From Pezizomycotina sp. ARF18 (lineage: Eukaryota; Ascomycota): DNA of 64,000 bases. The notes below the pieces were generated by a model that saw nothing but the letters and a program-made list of their open reading frames with translations, was not told where the DNA came from and searched no databases. A program made the translations under genes and the position numbers. Positions within the stretch are counted from its first letter, which is position 1, and every line of letters starts with the position of its first letter. Of the stretch, positions 50,532-61,300 are shown in pieces. The stretch is from the NCBI GenBank assembly GCA_002224055.1, contig AZLU01000094.1, forward strand, positions 30,572 to 94,571. The letters run 5' to 3'.

Positions 50532-51275
50532 TGAACAAAGAGGGAAGAAAGACGAAGGCGGGGTGGTTGGAATCGTTTAGGGTTAATTGTTAAAAGAGAG
50601 GAATTTACCCGGTAGCCCGGACTATTCCAACTCTTTTCGATCGGGGTTCTTGAACTAGCTCTGGAACCTCCAGCAAGAGAGGGAGGAATGCTAATACTTG
50701 TCATTAGCATAAAGTAAATTGAGAATATGAAGTTTATTATGAATATATTTCTCTCTTTCTCCATATACATATTATATATATATACACGTATGTGTACTAC
50801 CTATGTTCCTCAATCAGACAACCATCTTCCAAAGCTGTAATGTAACGTACACCAAACTAGAGCCCATAAAATACGAAGGTTTAACTATACGCGTGACCTT
50901 CAATAAAACGAACGGCGAGGCAAAGTTAAACTAGCGAAGGAGACAGCCGGCTTCTTCTCTGAGTACTTGTTTGGCGCAACTACTACCATACAACTGCTGG
51001 TCTTGCTGCACTGCTCCATCGTAGGCATTTCCTTAGGCTTATGATTAAGGCAAAAGAAATAAGTGTCAAGGGAAGAGGTAAATCAGGGAACCGATTGTGG
51101 AAACGAAGCGGACTAAAAAGGGGATTCAAATTCTAGCCGTAGCACATAATCCCTTGGTTGTTACATTTAGTTACACTAGAAATGAAAGCTAGATATCGAT
51201 CCCTTCTAAATGTGCGACATGAAATCATAGTTACAGTTATCCTTTACCCTGACGGTTAAACATCCCTCCTTTTTC

Positions 51276-51276
<1 letters not shown>

Positions 51277-51316
<40 letters not shown>
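51277..51316. repeat. Poly-A tract (40 A)
   Basis: An uninterrupted run of 40 A, equal in length to the T tract at 48238-48277. Confidence 0.95.
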
Positions 51317-51319
<3 letters not shown>

Positions 51320-52927
51320 CTCTCTCCCTCTAGTCTGCACGATTAAGCCTTGTATGGAGAAAAGTGAAAGAGCTTTGTTACTCTCTCAGTCTACGAGAAA
51401 TAAAGCACCATCAGTGTTCATCTGATTAGGCAGTAAAGTTGCTATATATATATATATTGTTTTCCCATCCACTTTTCTCCTTCCTCCACGTCTCGGGAGA
51501 TCGACGCTACCGTAAGGGTTTTCTCTTCCTCCTCCTTTTTTTTCTTTTTAACCAACTATGCTTAAATATCCACTTAATAACGGTAATGTATTTTGGTTGG
51601 GTTGATTGCCTTATTTTGCCTCCTCGTTACCACCAGCGCAGGTTTACCGATATATCTCACCACCAACATTGACATATTTAACCAACCAAGTAGTTCTCTC
51701 TCCGGCATTCTTTCCCTTATCTATAATAGACATTTCACTCTTTCTCCTTCATTAAAACTCAGTGAATATACTTCATTCCCTAAGATATTGGTTTGGTGTA
51801 TATATATATTTATAGTTTATACAGTCTTGGCATTGTTACACAAACGATTTTAAAAACCTTGAACTTCACTCTTCTCCTTTCTGGGCGCCCCACCTTGCGC
51901 TGCTTGCCGTGCTCGCTTCATGATATCAAATGACATCAAGCGTCACATATATATTACTTTGTCCTACGGTACTTATTATATATTATTTGAGAGAGGGGTA
52001 CTACTTCTACAACGATATCTCCTCGGTCGTCCCTGTTCGTCTATCCTTCTAGAACCACCTCCGACAATACGCTCTTTCCTTCCATTTAATAATAGTGGTC
52101 GCCACCGACTCTTCCAAAATTTTCCAGGCGCCGAAATAACATTAAGAAAGCCCATTTACAAAGGCCGTTCTCGATAGCTAAATACCACAGAAACAGCAAA
52201 TGCAATTACAAAAAAAAAAAAAAAAAACACCTCACTTCTTATATACACAGATGGGTCTGTTTCATGCACATTATTTCAAAAAAAAAAGGAAAAAAAGGGG
52301 AGGGAAAGAAACTTCAAATAACACAATAACTCCTCGTATAAAAACCAGTTTTCTTCGACAACAACCCTATCAAGCAATTCTTTGATTTTTATCAAAACAA
52401 AGGATTTGCATGGAAAGGAGGAAAAAAAAAAAAAACAAAGTGGGAAAATGATTGTACGAAAGCAAAAGGGGGGTAATTGAATTACAAGAAATAAATAATT
52501 ATTTATGGAGGAAGGAGAAAAGGGAAGAGTAAGAGCCGTAATTATCGACGAGACGACGCTGCTGAGGATGCTGGGTCGTCATCCTGTGGCATAGGCGTTC
52601 GCAACCTCGAGGGACCTCTTAATAGGTTGCATTGGACGTTAGGTGGCGACGCGGATTGAAACACAGGGAAGCCGATCTTCTTGAGGACTTGCGATTTCCC
52701 CTCGAGAGAATCCTAGTTTGGACGTTTAAGATTCACAGCTTCGAAGTCCTTTTCCATACCATTGCTAGTAATCGTTATCGTTGGCGTTCTGGATTATAGC
52801 AGTTAGATTAGTAAACTTGTAAACAAGAGCGATGAATAACGCCCTTGAGAAGACGCAAATAAAAACATGCAGATACATGAATTCGTGCGTTCTTACTCTT
52901 CATTGCCACATCAGCTTCTCCTTTTCG

Positions 52928-54569
52928 TCACCAATTGCTCGAGGACTCTTGATCATCACCCTCATCTTCATCATCGTTCGGTCGTCACGAACGTCTCACC
53001 CCAGGAGCTGATGAACCGATAAGCGATCCTCAGGATGTAGAACAGCCAGAACAGGTTAACAAGCTGCAGACAACCCAGAAGAGCGATGGTGAGTTCTGCG
53101 CAAGAGGGCACTTGTAGATGCCTCGACCAATCGAGTTTGGTGATACCAACGGTGCTATACTCCAGATCACCGGACCAGAGGAAATAGAGGTTGAGATAAT
53201 GACGAAGATAAATCAGCTAACCATGAAGGTGGCGAATACGGGCGATCAAAGACGAATCTACGTAATTCATAACTTTCGAGATCTGTTAAAAGATAGTCAG
53301 CAATGATTCACAGTTGTGCATATACATATGGGAAAATTAGGCGGAGGGGGAGAGAGTTCGTCATACGCGAGGAAAAGATCAGATATATCATGGTGATGAA
53401 GACAGCACGCCAATGTAGGTGTAATGGAACCTCACGTGATGAGAGCAAGAGTGAAGCGTGATGCAAAACAAGCTCCTTGAAATCCTTCCTAGGCTTTTCC
53501 AGCTGAAGAAGCAACGATATTGCTGGGTCCAAAAAGCCACTGCAGCAGGTAGTAGGCCTTGAAGACGCGTTGTGGACCTTGTTCGGATAGTATCCCAAAA
53601 AGCAGTTGTGTTGAAAGTACCAGACCCCGTGTATGGTACATGACGTAGAGGCCGATGGTGACATGAAGAGGTAGTAGATGATGGTGTAAAGTTCATGAAG
53701 CGAGCTATCTTGCCTTGTTCCTGCGTAACCAACAGGAAGGAGAGACAGCCATTGGGTAGGAACTTTGCATGATGAATTCCCGAGTGAACGAGAAGAAAAA
53801 CGTATAAAACCCATAAACTTAAGGTCCCTCAACCCTTTCGTAGATAGTTTGGAGACTCTGCAGTGGGCCGGATGGATACGCTAGGAACAAGCAATGTGAA
53901 CCGGGTTGGACGGTGTCGGGTTGGGTAAATAGCATGCCACGGTAAGAATCATGACGATGAGCGGATTTACTAAGACAAATGTCAATTAAGCGTCGTCAAC
54001 GAGGAATGAAGGAAGAATAACAAAATATCCATTGTTTACAGCTCTAAGACTCCACTACAGAGATATTAAGATGGAATAGAAAGTAGTAAAAATTGAAACG
54101 GCTGAAAGTGATACATACCCAAGTATTCGGAACGAAAGTTCGATACCAAGTAAAAAGAAGAAGGTGGGCTCGATATAACCACTTCCCATTCCTCACCACG
54201 CGAAGAGCCCTCCTACGGCCCTCGAAGCTGCTCTCTATTGTTTCAAAGACACGAGTTAGCATTTGAGTTAGCTTCAAGTCATAAATTTAAAGTGACGAAA
54301 GTTTCAGCTCAGAAAACGTGAACGAGGATTCCATGAGGTCGGAACAGAGCGTGGCGTTTGCGACCATTAGAAAAAAAAATTTTATTTTTTTCGTTTCTTA
54401 AGAGCACGCGACATACCGAAGCTTTAGTCGTGGGATTGTCGAAATCGCGGGCGCAGAATGTGCCGGAATATCGGATCCCAGATTGGAACAGCCGCCGCCG
54501 ATGAGACTCTCAGCTTGACAGAATTCTGAGGACTGCTAGAGCCGCAACGAGAGTAGAATTGTCCGTCAT
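52928..54569 (-). CDS. lag1: Ceramide synthase (LAG1/LAC1, TLC domain)
   Basis: This ER membrane acyltransferase joins a fatty acyl-CoA to a sphingoid base to make (dihydro)ceramide. Reading the minus strand from ATG at 54569 (MTDNSTLVAALAV), the N-terminal part is broken by introns and frame changes. The TLC domain is unmistakable at about 53700-53380: TWYFQHN-like and FNTTAFWDTI segments, QLEKPRKDFKELVLHH (the signature of the catalytic region, with its HH pair) and FHYTYIGV followed by AVFITM. The last membrane helix, at 53110-53030, reads ALLGCLQLVNLFWLFYILRI then AYRFISSWGETF. An acidic tail with DDEDEGDDQESSSNW ends at TGA 52930-52928, unless a further exon near 52.6 kb is used. Expected family length is about 400-450 residues, which fits the span. 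The breaks fall inside the most conserved region, so they are likely sequence errors. Confidence 0.92.
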
Positions 54570-55574
54570 GGTTCGGAGATGACGAAGACGAGAATGAGAT
54601 TGTGAGAATACGGCTTTCCTCTTGTTATTTATCTTTTGGACTAAGCTCAAAGGAAGAACCCTAGACGAATAATAACCGATTGCACTCGTTTCAATCGCGG
54701 TCGTTTTTTGCTCCCTGTTAGGAAAAAAAAAAAAAAAAAAAAAAAAAACGAAAAGCGTTTGCTGTAGCACAAAAAAGAGGGCTTTAGGTGAGAACAATCT
54801 CCTTTCCTCAGCTTCAGGAGAAGTAAAACAATAATTAATTAATAAGGAAATAAGAATACAGGTAACAAGAATTATACAAGAAGAGAAGAAAGGAGAGTTG
54901 GAGAGGGGGGGGGAGAGAATTATAAAAACGAGAAAAAGAATTTTTTCCTTCTCAAGAAGGACAGGAAAAGGAAAAGGAGGGAACGAAAAAGGGAGAAATG
55001 AGCTTCGAAGGTCTTGTCTCTGAAATAAAATAAAATAGTACTAAGTATTTTATATTTATTATTTTATCACCGCGCACGCGTACTATTTATTTACTACACG
55101 GAAACAGGGGAAATTAAAATTAAATTTCGCTAAGACCATCGATGGACAACGACACCCACAAGGAGCAAGTAAATAGTAAATAGTAAATAGTAATATTAGT
55201 AAAATAAATAATTAATTACAGGAGAGCAGAGAGACCTCCGAGCTCCGTATATAGACATAGCGGGACTTACCTAGCGTTTTAGAGAGCCGAGTTAAAAGTC
55301 CTTCCTCCGTGAGCTTCCTTTTCTATTAAAATATATTATATATATAATATATCGAGTATCGTTATATAGCAAGACGTAGCTCTGTAGATGGAAGAAAAAT
55401 ATTGTCCCAGCAAATCCCAGTTCTCCAAACCCAATAGGTTATTTAAAAATCAACAAATTGTCATGCTTCAGAGTTAGATGAGAGAAAAATAAGTTAAGAA
55501 GCACCCTCCTTTGAGAATTGGTTCCGTCGTACTGTCCATTATATATACACTCCTATATAGTATTTTTTTAACAC

Positions 55575-56140
55575 GATCCTTTCCGTGTCATCCCTGTGCG
55601 CGCAAGTAAGATATAAGCATTTCACACAAAGGAGACGATACAAACCGCGCCGAGGCTTGGTCTTCTTTGGCAATGGCATTTAGACGAGAAAAAAAGGAAT
55701 ATAAAAAAGGCTGACCGGCGACGGAGATGACATCGCAAGTTTGAAATGCGTAGGAAATACTAGCTTTTGGAATTTCTTTGGGCGGAGGACAAGCCGCAAA
55801 AACTGGAGACCGAGTTCCGTCATTCTCTAAACCCACGGATACTTTTGTGCGCTAGAACAAATATTAATCCATCATCCTTCTCGCTTGTTAGATCCTTTCC
55901 GTGTCATCCCGTGTGCGCGCAAGTAAGATATAAGCATTTCACACAAAGGAGACGATACAACCGCGACGGAGATGACATCGCAAGTTTGAATGCTGTAGGA
56001 AATACTAGCTTGTTGGAATTTCTTTGGGCGGAGGACAAGCGGCACAAAACTGGAGACCGAGTTCCCGTCATTCTCTAAAACCCACCGGATACTTTTGTGC
56101 GCTAGGAACAAATATTAATCCATCATCCTTCTCGCTTGTT
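55575..56140. repeat. Imperfect tandem duplication (about 316 and 250 bp)
   Basis: Copy 1 (55575-55890) and copy 2 (55891-56140) both start GATCCTTTCCGTGTCATCC and both end CCTTCTCGCTTGTT. Copy 1 has about 65 extra bases after GATACAAACCGCG (starting CCGAGGCTTGG). Elsewhere the copies differ almost only by one-base gains and losses in short runs, for example TTCCGTC/TTCCCGTC, AACCCACGG/AACCCACCGG and CTAGAAC/CTAGGAAC. Real old duplications usually differ mainly by substitutions, so the pattern fits two noisy reads of one locus. Confidence 0.9.
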
Positions 56141-56662
56141 CTTTTCTCTCTCTCTCTCTCTCTCATACTTTCCCCCGTTTTGTTCAAATATCCAGGTTTT
56201 ATTTCTCCATCGCTCTTAACTACTCCTCCTGCTGAATGCCCCAAAAACTCGTTGATTATACGTCTACATGGTGGACACTAGACTAGAATGCTAGAGAAAG
56301 GTTTCGGAAATAGCCAGAGAGGGCGTTTTGATTCTAACCTATCCATCTATCGTCAGTTAACCATCTTGAGTTCTTTGCAGGTATATTCGTCGCAGTCGTG
56401 AGCGTATCCGGCTTTTGGCTATATTCTGAGGATCACGCCAAGGGCATCATCATTCTTCTCCTTTTTCCACCAGCGCCACTCCCCTTGGGCGCCGAGGATG
56501 ATCGTCGTGGCCGGGCCCGAGAACAGCCCTAGATGGTATAGGATATGGCCTATATAGGAATTTGTAGGACGGGGTTCTAAGAACAAGGTGTATTTGTACA
56601 AGGGAAGAATCCCCGACGGGATTGTTAAAGCTTGAAATTCTAATTCACATGCGGTAACTTAT

Positions 56663-56701
56663 CCACACGGGAAATCTCCTTCCGCTTGATTTCCCGTGTG
56701 G
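56663..56701. repeat. Perfect 14-bp inverted repeat, 11-nt loop
   Basis: CCACACGGGAAATC (56663-56676) and GATTTCCCGTGTGG (56688-56701) are exact reverse complements around TCCTTCCGCTT. No known element is recognised around it. Confidence 0.95.
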
Positions 56702-57197
56702 GAACTCCCGTATTAATTGGCGGTGAAGAGATCATCATAGTATAAGAGACTACGGAGGGGTACCAGAGCCCGAAGACTAGCGTGGTTTTGCCAGTGATCA
56801 GAGCAGGGCAACCGGAATCTACAATTTTATAACAATAAATGATAAATAATATTACTAAATATACATTCGCTTGGTAAATAAGCTCTAATAACCGCAGCGA
56901 GCCATCCGCGAACCTAGATCCAGTATAATCACATATCTAATCTTAAGCGGTGTTTTTTAGCGGATTAAAAGTAAACCCACCCTCTACCAAATTCTTAAAT
57001 CGCTGCGCTTGAAGATTATTAATGTCGGCTATCACATGCGGGGGTGGGACAAGGCCTCATTGATATAATTCGTATACACGCAGACTCAATAGCAAGGGGC
57101 CAGAAAAATCCCTGCTCGAATACTCATAATTCAATACCTAAATATAATATCACCCAAGTGGGAATCCATTTTCTTTTCAAAAGGAGCACAAGTCTAG

Positions 57198-57598
57198 ATG
57201 GGCTTACCAGTGGTAGCTGTTGCTGGTGCTACCGGCCATCTGGGCCAGTATATTTCAGAGTCTGCACAAATCATTCCATCGCTTCACGAAACCGGTAAAA
57301 TAATTGAAAAAGGGGAGAATTGCGTAGAAAGCTAACGTTAATAACCGTTTCTGTTTTTTTCCCTTGTGGAACCTTGTAAAAATATTACAATAAATTGTGC
57401 TTCCATATTCCATACACAGCGCGTTGCTATCTCCCCAATTCCGGACAAGTTCAAGACAGTGGTTCTGCTTTCCCGCAAGCCAGCCTCCGAATCGCCTCAG
57501 TTACGGAATGGGAAGAGGCTGGAGCTGTTATTCGCAACTACAGTTTGGTTGATCTTTCCTCCGCATTCGATGGTGTAGACATCGTGGTGAGCTGGTAC

Positions 57599-57637
<39 letters not shown>

Positions 57638-58498
57638 AAGAAAGGGAAAAAAGGACCCTCCGTTATCTCTTATGGGGCAGGCGGGGCTAATCAGAAGTGC
57701 TCTGAAAACAGCGTTGGCACTGTTGGAACGGGCCACCAATTCAAAGACAAGCTTGTCGCTACCCTCGACAAGCCTTCATCGACGGTTAGACTGTATATAC
57801 CTTCAGAGTTTGGCGTAGACCACTACATCCATGATTTCGCCCGTACGTAGGAATAGAGTTGGGATCCCTGCGGTCCCTTAAAAAAAGAAAAGAAAAGGAA
57901 AAAACGTACTGCGGCTAACATTATGCGGACGATTAGATAAAGAATGGGATGCAAAGAAGCACCACTTTTCTATAGTCTCTGAAATGAAGGAGAACAAGGA
58001 CTTGAAGATTTGCAGGATCTTCAGCGGCTTATTCCTCGAGGATCAATCGGTGGCTGGTTCGGCATGGACGGCAAGAACAGCAAGTACGAGGCGATCGGAT
58101 CAGCTGATGTCCCAATCACTTTTACATCCCTCGCAGACGTTGGGAGAGCCGTTGGCAAGCATTGCGGCAATGCCAATGTCTGATATTCCCGAAACCGTTC
58201 ACTTGTCTGGAGACAACAAGACTATGAAGCAAGTTAGGGATATCATGAGCGCTGCCGGCGGCGAGATATTGGGCTCACAGCCGTCGAAATGAAGCCGTTC
58301 AAGACGGATGCGATCGAACACCCTCGTGAAAATGACCCCTCGCCAGCTCTGAGGTTTTTAATGGCGATGGGTAAAATTAACCACTCCCGCGGAGGACAAG
58401 GTAATGATAATGAAATTGTAAACCCCGGAGAAAAGCTGTGGAAGTGGAAAACCGTTAGCGATTTGGCCAATGAAGAGAAGGGCAGACCATGGTCTTAA
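57198..58498 (+). CDS. NmrA-like / isoflavone-reductase-like NAD(P)-binding protein
   Basis: This is a probable cytosolic oxidoreductase of the atypical short-chain dehydrogenase group. ATG at 57198 gives MGLPVVAVAGATGHLGQYIS, with the GATGHLG dinucleotide-binding loop at the N-terminus. After an intron come DKFKTVVLLSRKPASE and LVDLSSAFDGVDIVV. An intron starting about GTGAGCTGG (57586) contains a 34-A run (57602-57635). Then follow VISYGAGGANQ, a helix ending DKLVATL, and the family motif LYIPSEFGVDHYIHDFA (about 57790-57845). The next exon has EWDAKKHHFSIVSEMKENKD and FTSLADVGRAVGKH, and the protein ends SDLANEEKGRPWS with TAA at 58496-58498. The substrate is unknown: this family includes aromatic-compound reductases and regulators such as NmrA. 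The frame changes look like base errors. Confidence 0.9.
57602..57635. repeat. Poly-A tract (34 A) inside an intron
   Basis: An uninterrupted run of 34 A lies inside a probable intron of the NmrA-like gene, then grades into GAAAGAAAGGG. Confidence 0.9.
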
Positions 58499-59136
58499 GA
58501 TGCATTTAAAGTCAGAGCCATTATATGTATGCTCAGACTGTAACAGATATTTTCATTTTCAGGAGCTATTGAAGACACGCTTGTTTGGTTCTTTGAGCTG
58601 GCAGCGATCATACATAGTAATGGTTTCATACCATTTATCCTCCTGAAATATCATTCTTCATTTAAGCTTAGCAAAATATCGCGTTTTTAATCGTAATGCT
58701 TTTACAATAAATGAAATGACCATAAGTACTTCGATACAGTATTATATACGTATACTATCAAATTACTGTACTAGCACAATGCAATCGAAGCTTTTGCTGG
58801 GAGAGGTTTTATATGCACAATTTGCTTTTTTTTTAAAAAAAACTCGGCTGGTGCACAAAGATTAGATTAGATCCGCCGATAAGATGGAAACTATAGATAA
58901 CTTAAAATTTTTCTTCCCTGCAGCGACCAGAGCTTCCCACCTCCAGCAACTATAGCAACCAAAGTTCGCCAATCCGAAATTTTTTTTTTTTTTTTTTTTA
59001 ACAAATTTTTTCTTCTTTGGTAAATCTAAGTTCATTCATCCTCAGACTTAACAATTGAAAATATTGAAATCTCAAACTAGGCTCGTTGTCGAAAAATATA
59101 TATATACATCATACTTTCTACTTTCCTAGTACGATA
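58499..59136. other. Intergenic, promoter of the Rrb1 gene
   Basis: I see no gene here. The gap is AT-rich, with a T9/A8 junction at 58826-58842 and a T tract near 58980-59000. Both flanking genes are on the plus strand. Confidence 0.65.
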
Positions 59137-60731
59137 ATGGGGAAGCGACCGGCGGACGAAGCTGTCTCGGAGCTCGAGAAGCTTAAAATGGCGAGCGGGC
59201 GGGAGCGCCGTAAATCTCGGCGAGGCTGCGAATCAAGCTCAAGATGGCATGGGCGAATTTGAGGATGCGTACGAGGACGAGATCGAGAGCGAAGAGGATG
59301 TTGTAGATGCCGGTGGAGCAAACGACGACGACGATGAGGAAGATGCTGGTGTGACTCTTCATGACGACGACGAAGACGAGGATGAAGGTAAAACTGGACC
59401 GCTTTACATAAAACTACTATCTATCGCGCAACTTTTGTTATTTTAAATACTAATAGTCTTTTAAACAAAATTAATAGCTATGGATGTTGATAAAGAGGTC
59501 TACCACCCGTCGCGGCCACCAAGGCCCTCAGCAAGGACGAAATACTGGAGCCGGACATGAGCGCCTACGAAATGTTCCACACGGTATCGTCAAGTGGCCG
59601 TCGCTATCCTTTGAAATATTACCGACAGGCTGGGGGACGATAGGAGGACGTATCCTGCAACAATGTACCTCGTTTCGGGGACGCAGGCCGAGAAAAATAA
59701 GGACAACGAATTGACGATAACGAAGCTCAGCAGCATGGGGAAGGCTCGCCAGTAAATCCGGACGATGAAGACGAAGAAGACGACGACGACGACGATGATG
59801 ATCCGATACTCGAGTCAAGGCATATATCAGTGCCGTCGACGACGAACCGACTGCGAGTGTCTCCGCACGCATTGGCAACGAACGAGTACCTGACCGCAAC
59901 GATGCTTGAAAACGGAAACGTTAATATCTACGACATAACTCCCCAGCTCAGATCTCTCGATACGCCAGGCTACACTATCCCTCCCTCCGCTCTCAAACCG
60001 TTGCACACCTCAAATGCACAAGTCGGTGGAAGGATACGCCATTGACTGGTCGCCGATGGTCCCGCAGGGTAGACTACTCACGGGTGACAATTCCGGTAAA
60101 ATATTCCACACGACCAGGCAAGAAGGTGGGGTTTCGTCACGGATTCTACACCTTTCACCGGCCACACCTCCGCGATCGAGGAGCTCCAGTGGTCCCCCGT
60201 GGAGAGGACGGTGTTTGCATCCGCGAGCTCTGACGGCACGGTGAAAATCTGGGATATCCGGCAGAAACCCCGCAAGCCCGCCTTCAACGTGGAGATCAGC
60301 TCGTCGGACGTAAACGTAGCTTCGTGGAACCCCATGACGTCGCACTTTTTAGCCACTGGAGCGGACGACGGCGTTTGGGGCCGTGTGGGGACCTGCGCAC
60401 GTTCCCGAACGCCGCGAAGAATCTGAACAGGGTCGCAGCGGTGGCGAGCTTCACGTGCACCAGGAACCCATAACTTTCGATCGAGTGGCACCCGAAGGAG
60501 GAAGCATAGTCGCCGTGGCGTCGGCGGATAACACCGTAACGCTGTGGGAGCTGGCGGTCGAGGAAGATAGCGAGGAGACCGGCGGAAGCGGGATGAAGGA
60601 CGTTCCGAGCAGTTGCTCTTCGTCCACGTGCTCGACGGCGTTAGGGAAATACACTGGTCGAAGCAAATGCCAGGTACGGTTGTGGGACTGGTGCAGAAGG
60701 ATTCGGTGTTTTCAAGACTATAAGCGTATAG
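59137..60731 (+). CDS. rrb1: Ribosome-assembly WD40 protein Rrb1/GRWD1
   Basis: This WD40 chaperone of ribosomal protein uL3 (Rpl3) is required for 60S ribosome assembly in the nucleolus. ATG at 59137 gives MGKRPADEAVSELEKLKMAS, then a strongly acidic stretch (GEFEDAYEDEIESEEDVVDA). An intron at 59388-59477 is followed by MDVDKEVYHPSRP. Conserved segments then appear in changing frames: LGDDRRTYPATMYLVSGTQA, EKNKDNELTITKLSSMGKAR, VSPHALATNEYLTATMLENG, VEGYAIDWSPMVPQGRLLTG, RTVFASASSDGTVKIWDIRQ, SSSDVNVASWNPMTSHFLAT, and SIVAVASADNTVTLWELAVE. The end matches MPGTVVG...GFGVFKTISV, with TAG at 60729-60731. About five WD repeats are visible, as expected. At least six frame changes occur in a gene that is essential in yeast, strong evidence for base errors rather than decay. 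Confidence 0.94.
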
Positions 60732-60969
60732 AGAGGAAAGGTTCTTTTAATTCTTCTAATATATCGATCATATGATTTTTTTTACTCTTATCTCCTTCTT
60801 TTGTATAATACATTTTTTTTTCTCTTCCTTTTTTTAAAAAATCCAAAATTTAAGCATCAGCGGAGAGAGAGAGAGAGAGAGAGAGAGAAAGAAACTGCTT
60901 TCCAAATTTCACGTTACGCCTCGTATAGGCTGAATAAAGTTGTCTCCGATGCGCCGCATGACATCGGCC
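60732..60969. other. Short intergenic region with (GA)n
   Basis: A (GA)n run of thirteen units lies at 60863-60888, preceded by T tracts. No gene is seen. Confidence 0.7.
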
Positions 60970-61300
60970 CTAGCGGCTTTCCTTAGCTTGACCCTTTCCC
61001 CCCAATCCTCCTATCGATCCTCTTCTCTTCGTTAAGTTCCTTTCATCTTCTTCTTGAGCCTTTTGGCCTTGTTTGAATTGACAAGGACCCGTCGAGATGA
61101 GCTCCTGGTAGATCTCCCTGGACTCCGCGTTGTGCTCCTGCAGAGCTTCCTTCTCGTTGCTCAAGTTTATGATGGCTCGCATCGCTGCTACTTTTGGCTC
61201 TTCGCAGCGACGACTTTGCTTGAGGGTAGTGATCCGAGGACTTTATTCTTAAGGTTAGAGAACTTCGGCTTCAGGAAGCGGGAAGCAGTGCTACAGGGCC
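60970..61300 (-). CDS. Possible coiled-coil protein exon, unidentified
   Basis: I do not recognise the family. On the minus strand, CEEPKVAAMRAIINLSNEKE runs into an amphipathic helix (LQEHNAESREIYQELIS) at about 61205-61105, typical of a coiled coil. It continues into a Lys/Glu/Gly-rich tail (60970) or, in another frame, RVLVNSNKAKRLKKKMK. Upstream (61500-61300) the minus strand is Ser/Pro-rich and may be an earlier exon. The opposite strand has an overlapping 151-residue frame (61054-61509), rich in Leu and Arg, that I take as the shadow. No start or stop can be fixed. Confidence 0.35.

Larger units (their letters stand above)
50406..52927. other. Intergenic region with 40-A tract; possible 3' exon near 52.6 kb
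   Basis: From 50406 to about 52500 I see no gene. It has a T14/A18 junction at 50500-50531, a 40-A run at 51277-51316, a (TA)n near 51442, and A tracts near 52208 and 52422. From 52530 to 52680 the sequence is GC-balanced and the minus strand can be read as LLRGPSRLRTPMPQDDDPAS, a low-complexity tail. It may be the real C-terminal exon of the ceramide synthase or its 3' UTR. Confidence 0.5.
54570..57197. other. Intergenic region with a tandem duplication and a hairpin
   Basis: This region lies between the divergent ceramide synthase and NmrA-like genes. I see no confident gene. It holds an A27 tract at about 54722-54748, a purine-rich block at 54880-55010, short TAAATAG repeats near 55165-55190, a two-copy duplication at 55575-56140, a (TC)n run at 56145-56164 and a perfect 14-bp inverted repeat at 56663-56701. 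The minus-strand frame 56601-56419 has no family signature. Confidence 0.6.

Noticed and set aside
59528-60491. Long minus-strand frames (up to 137 residues) across the Rrb1 gene
   Set aside because: The plus strand carries the WD40 protein; GC-rich coding DNA leaves open frames on the other strand.
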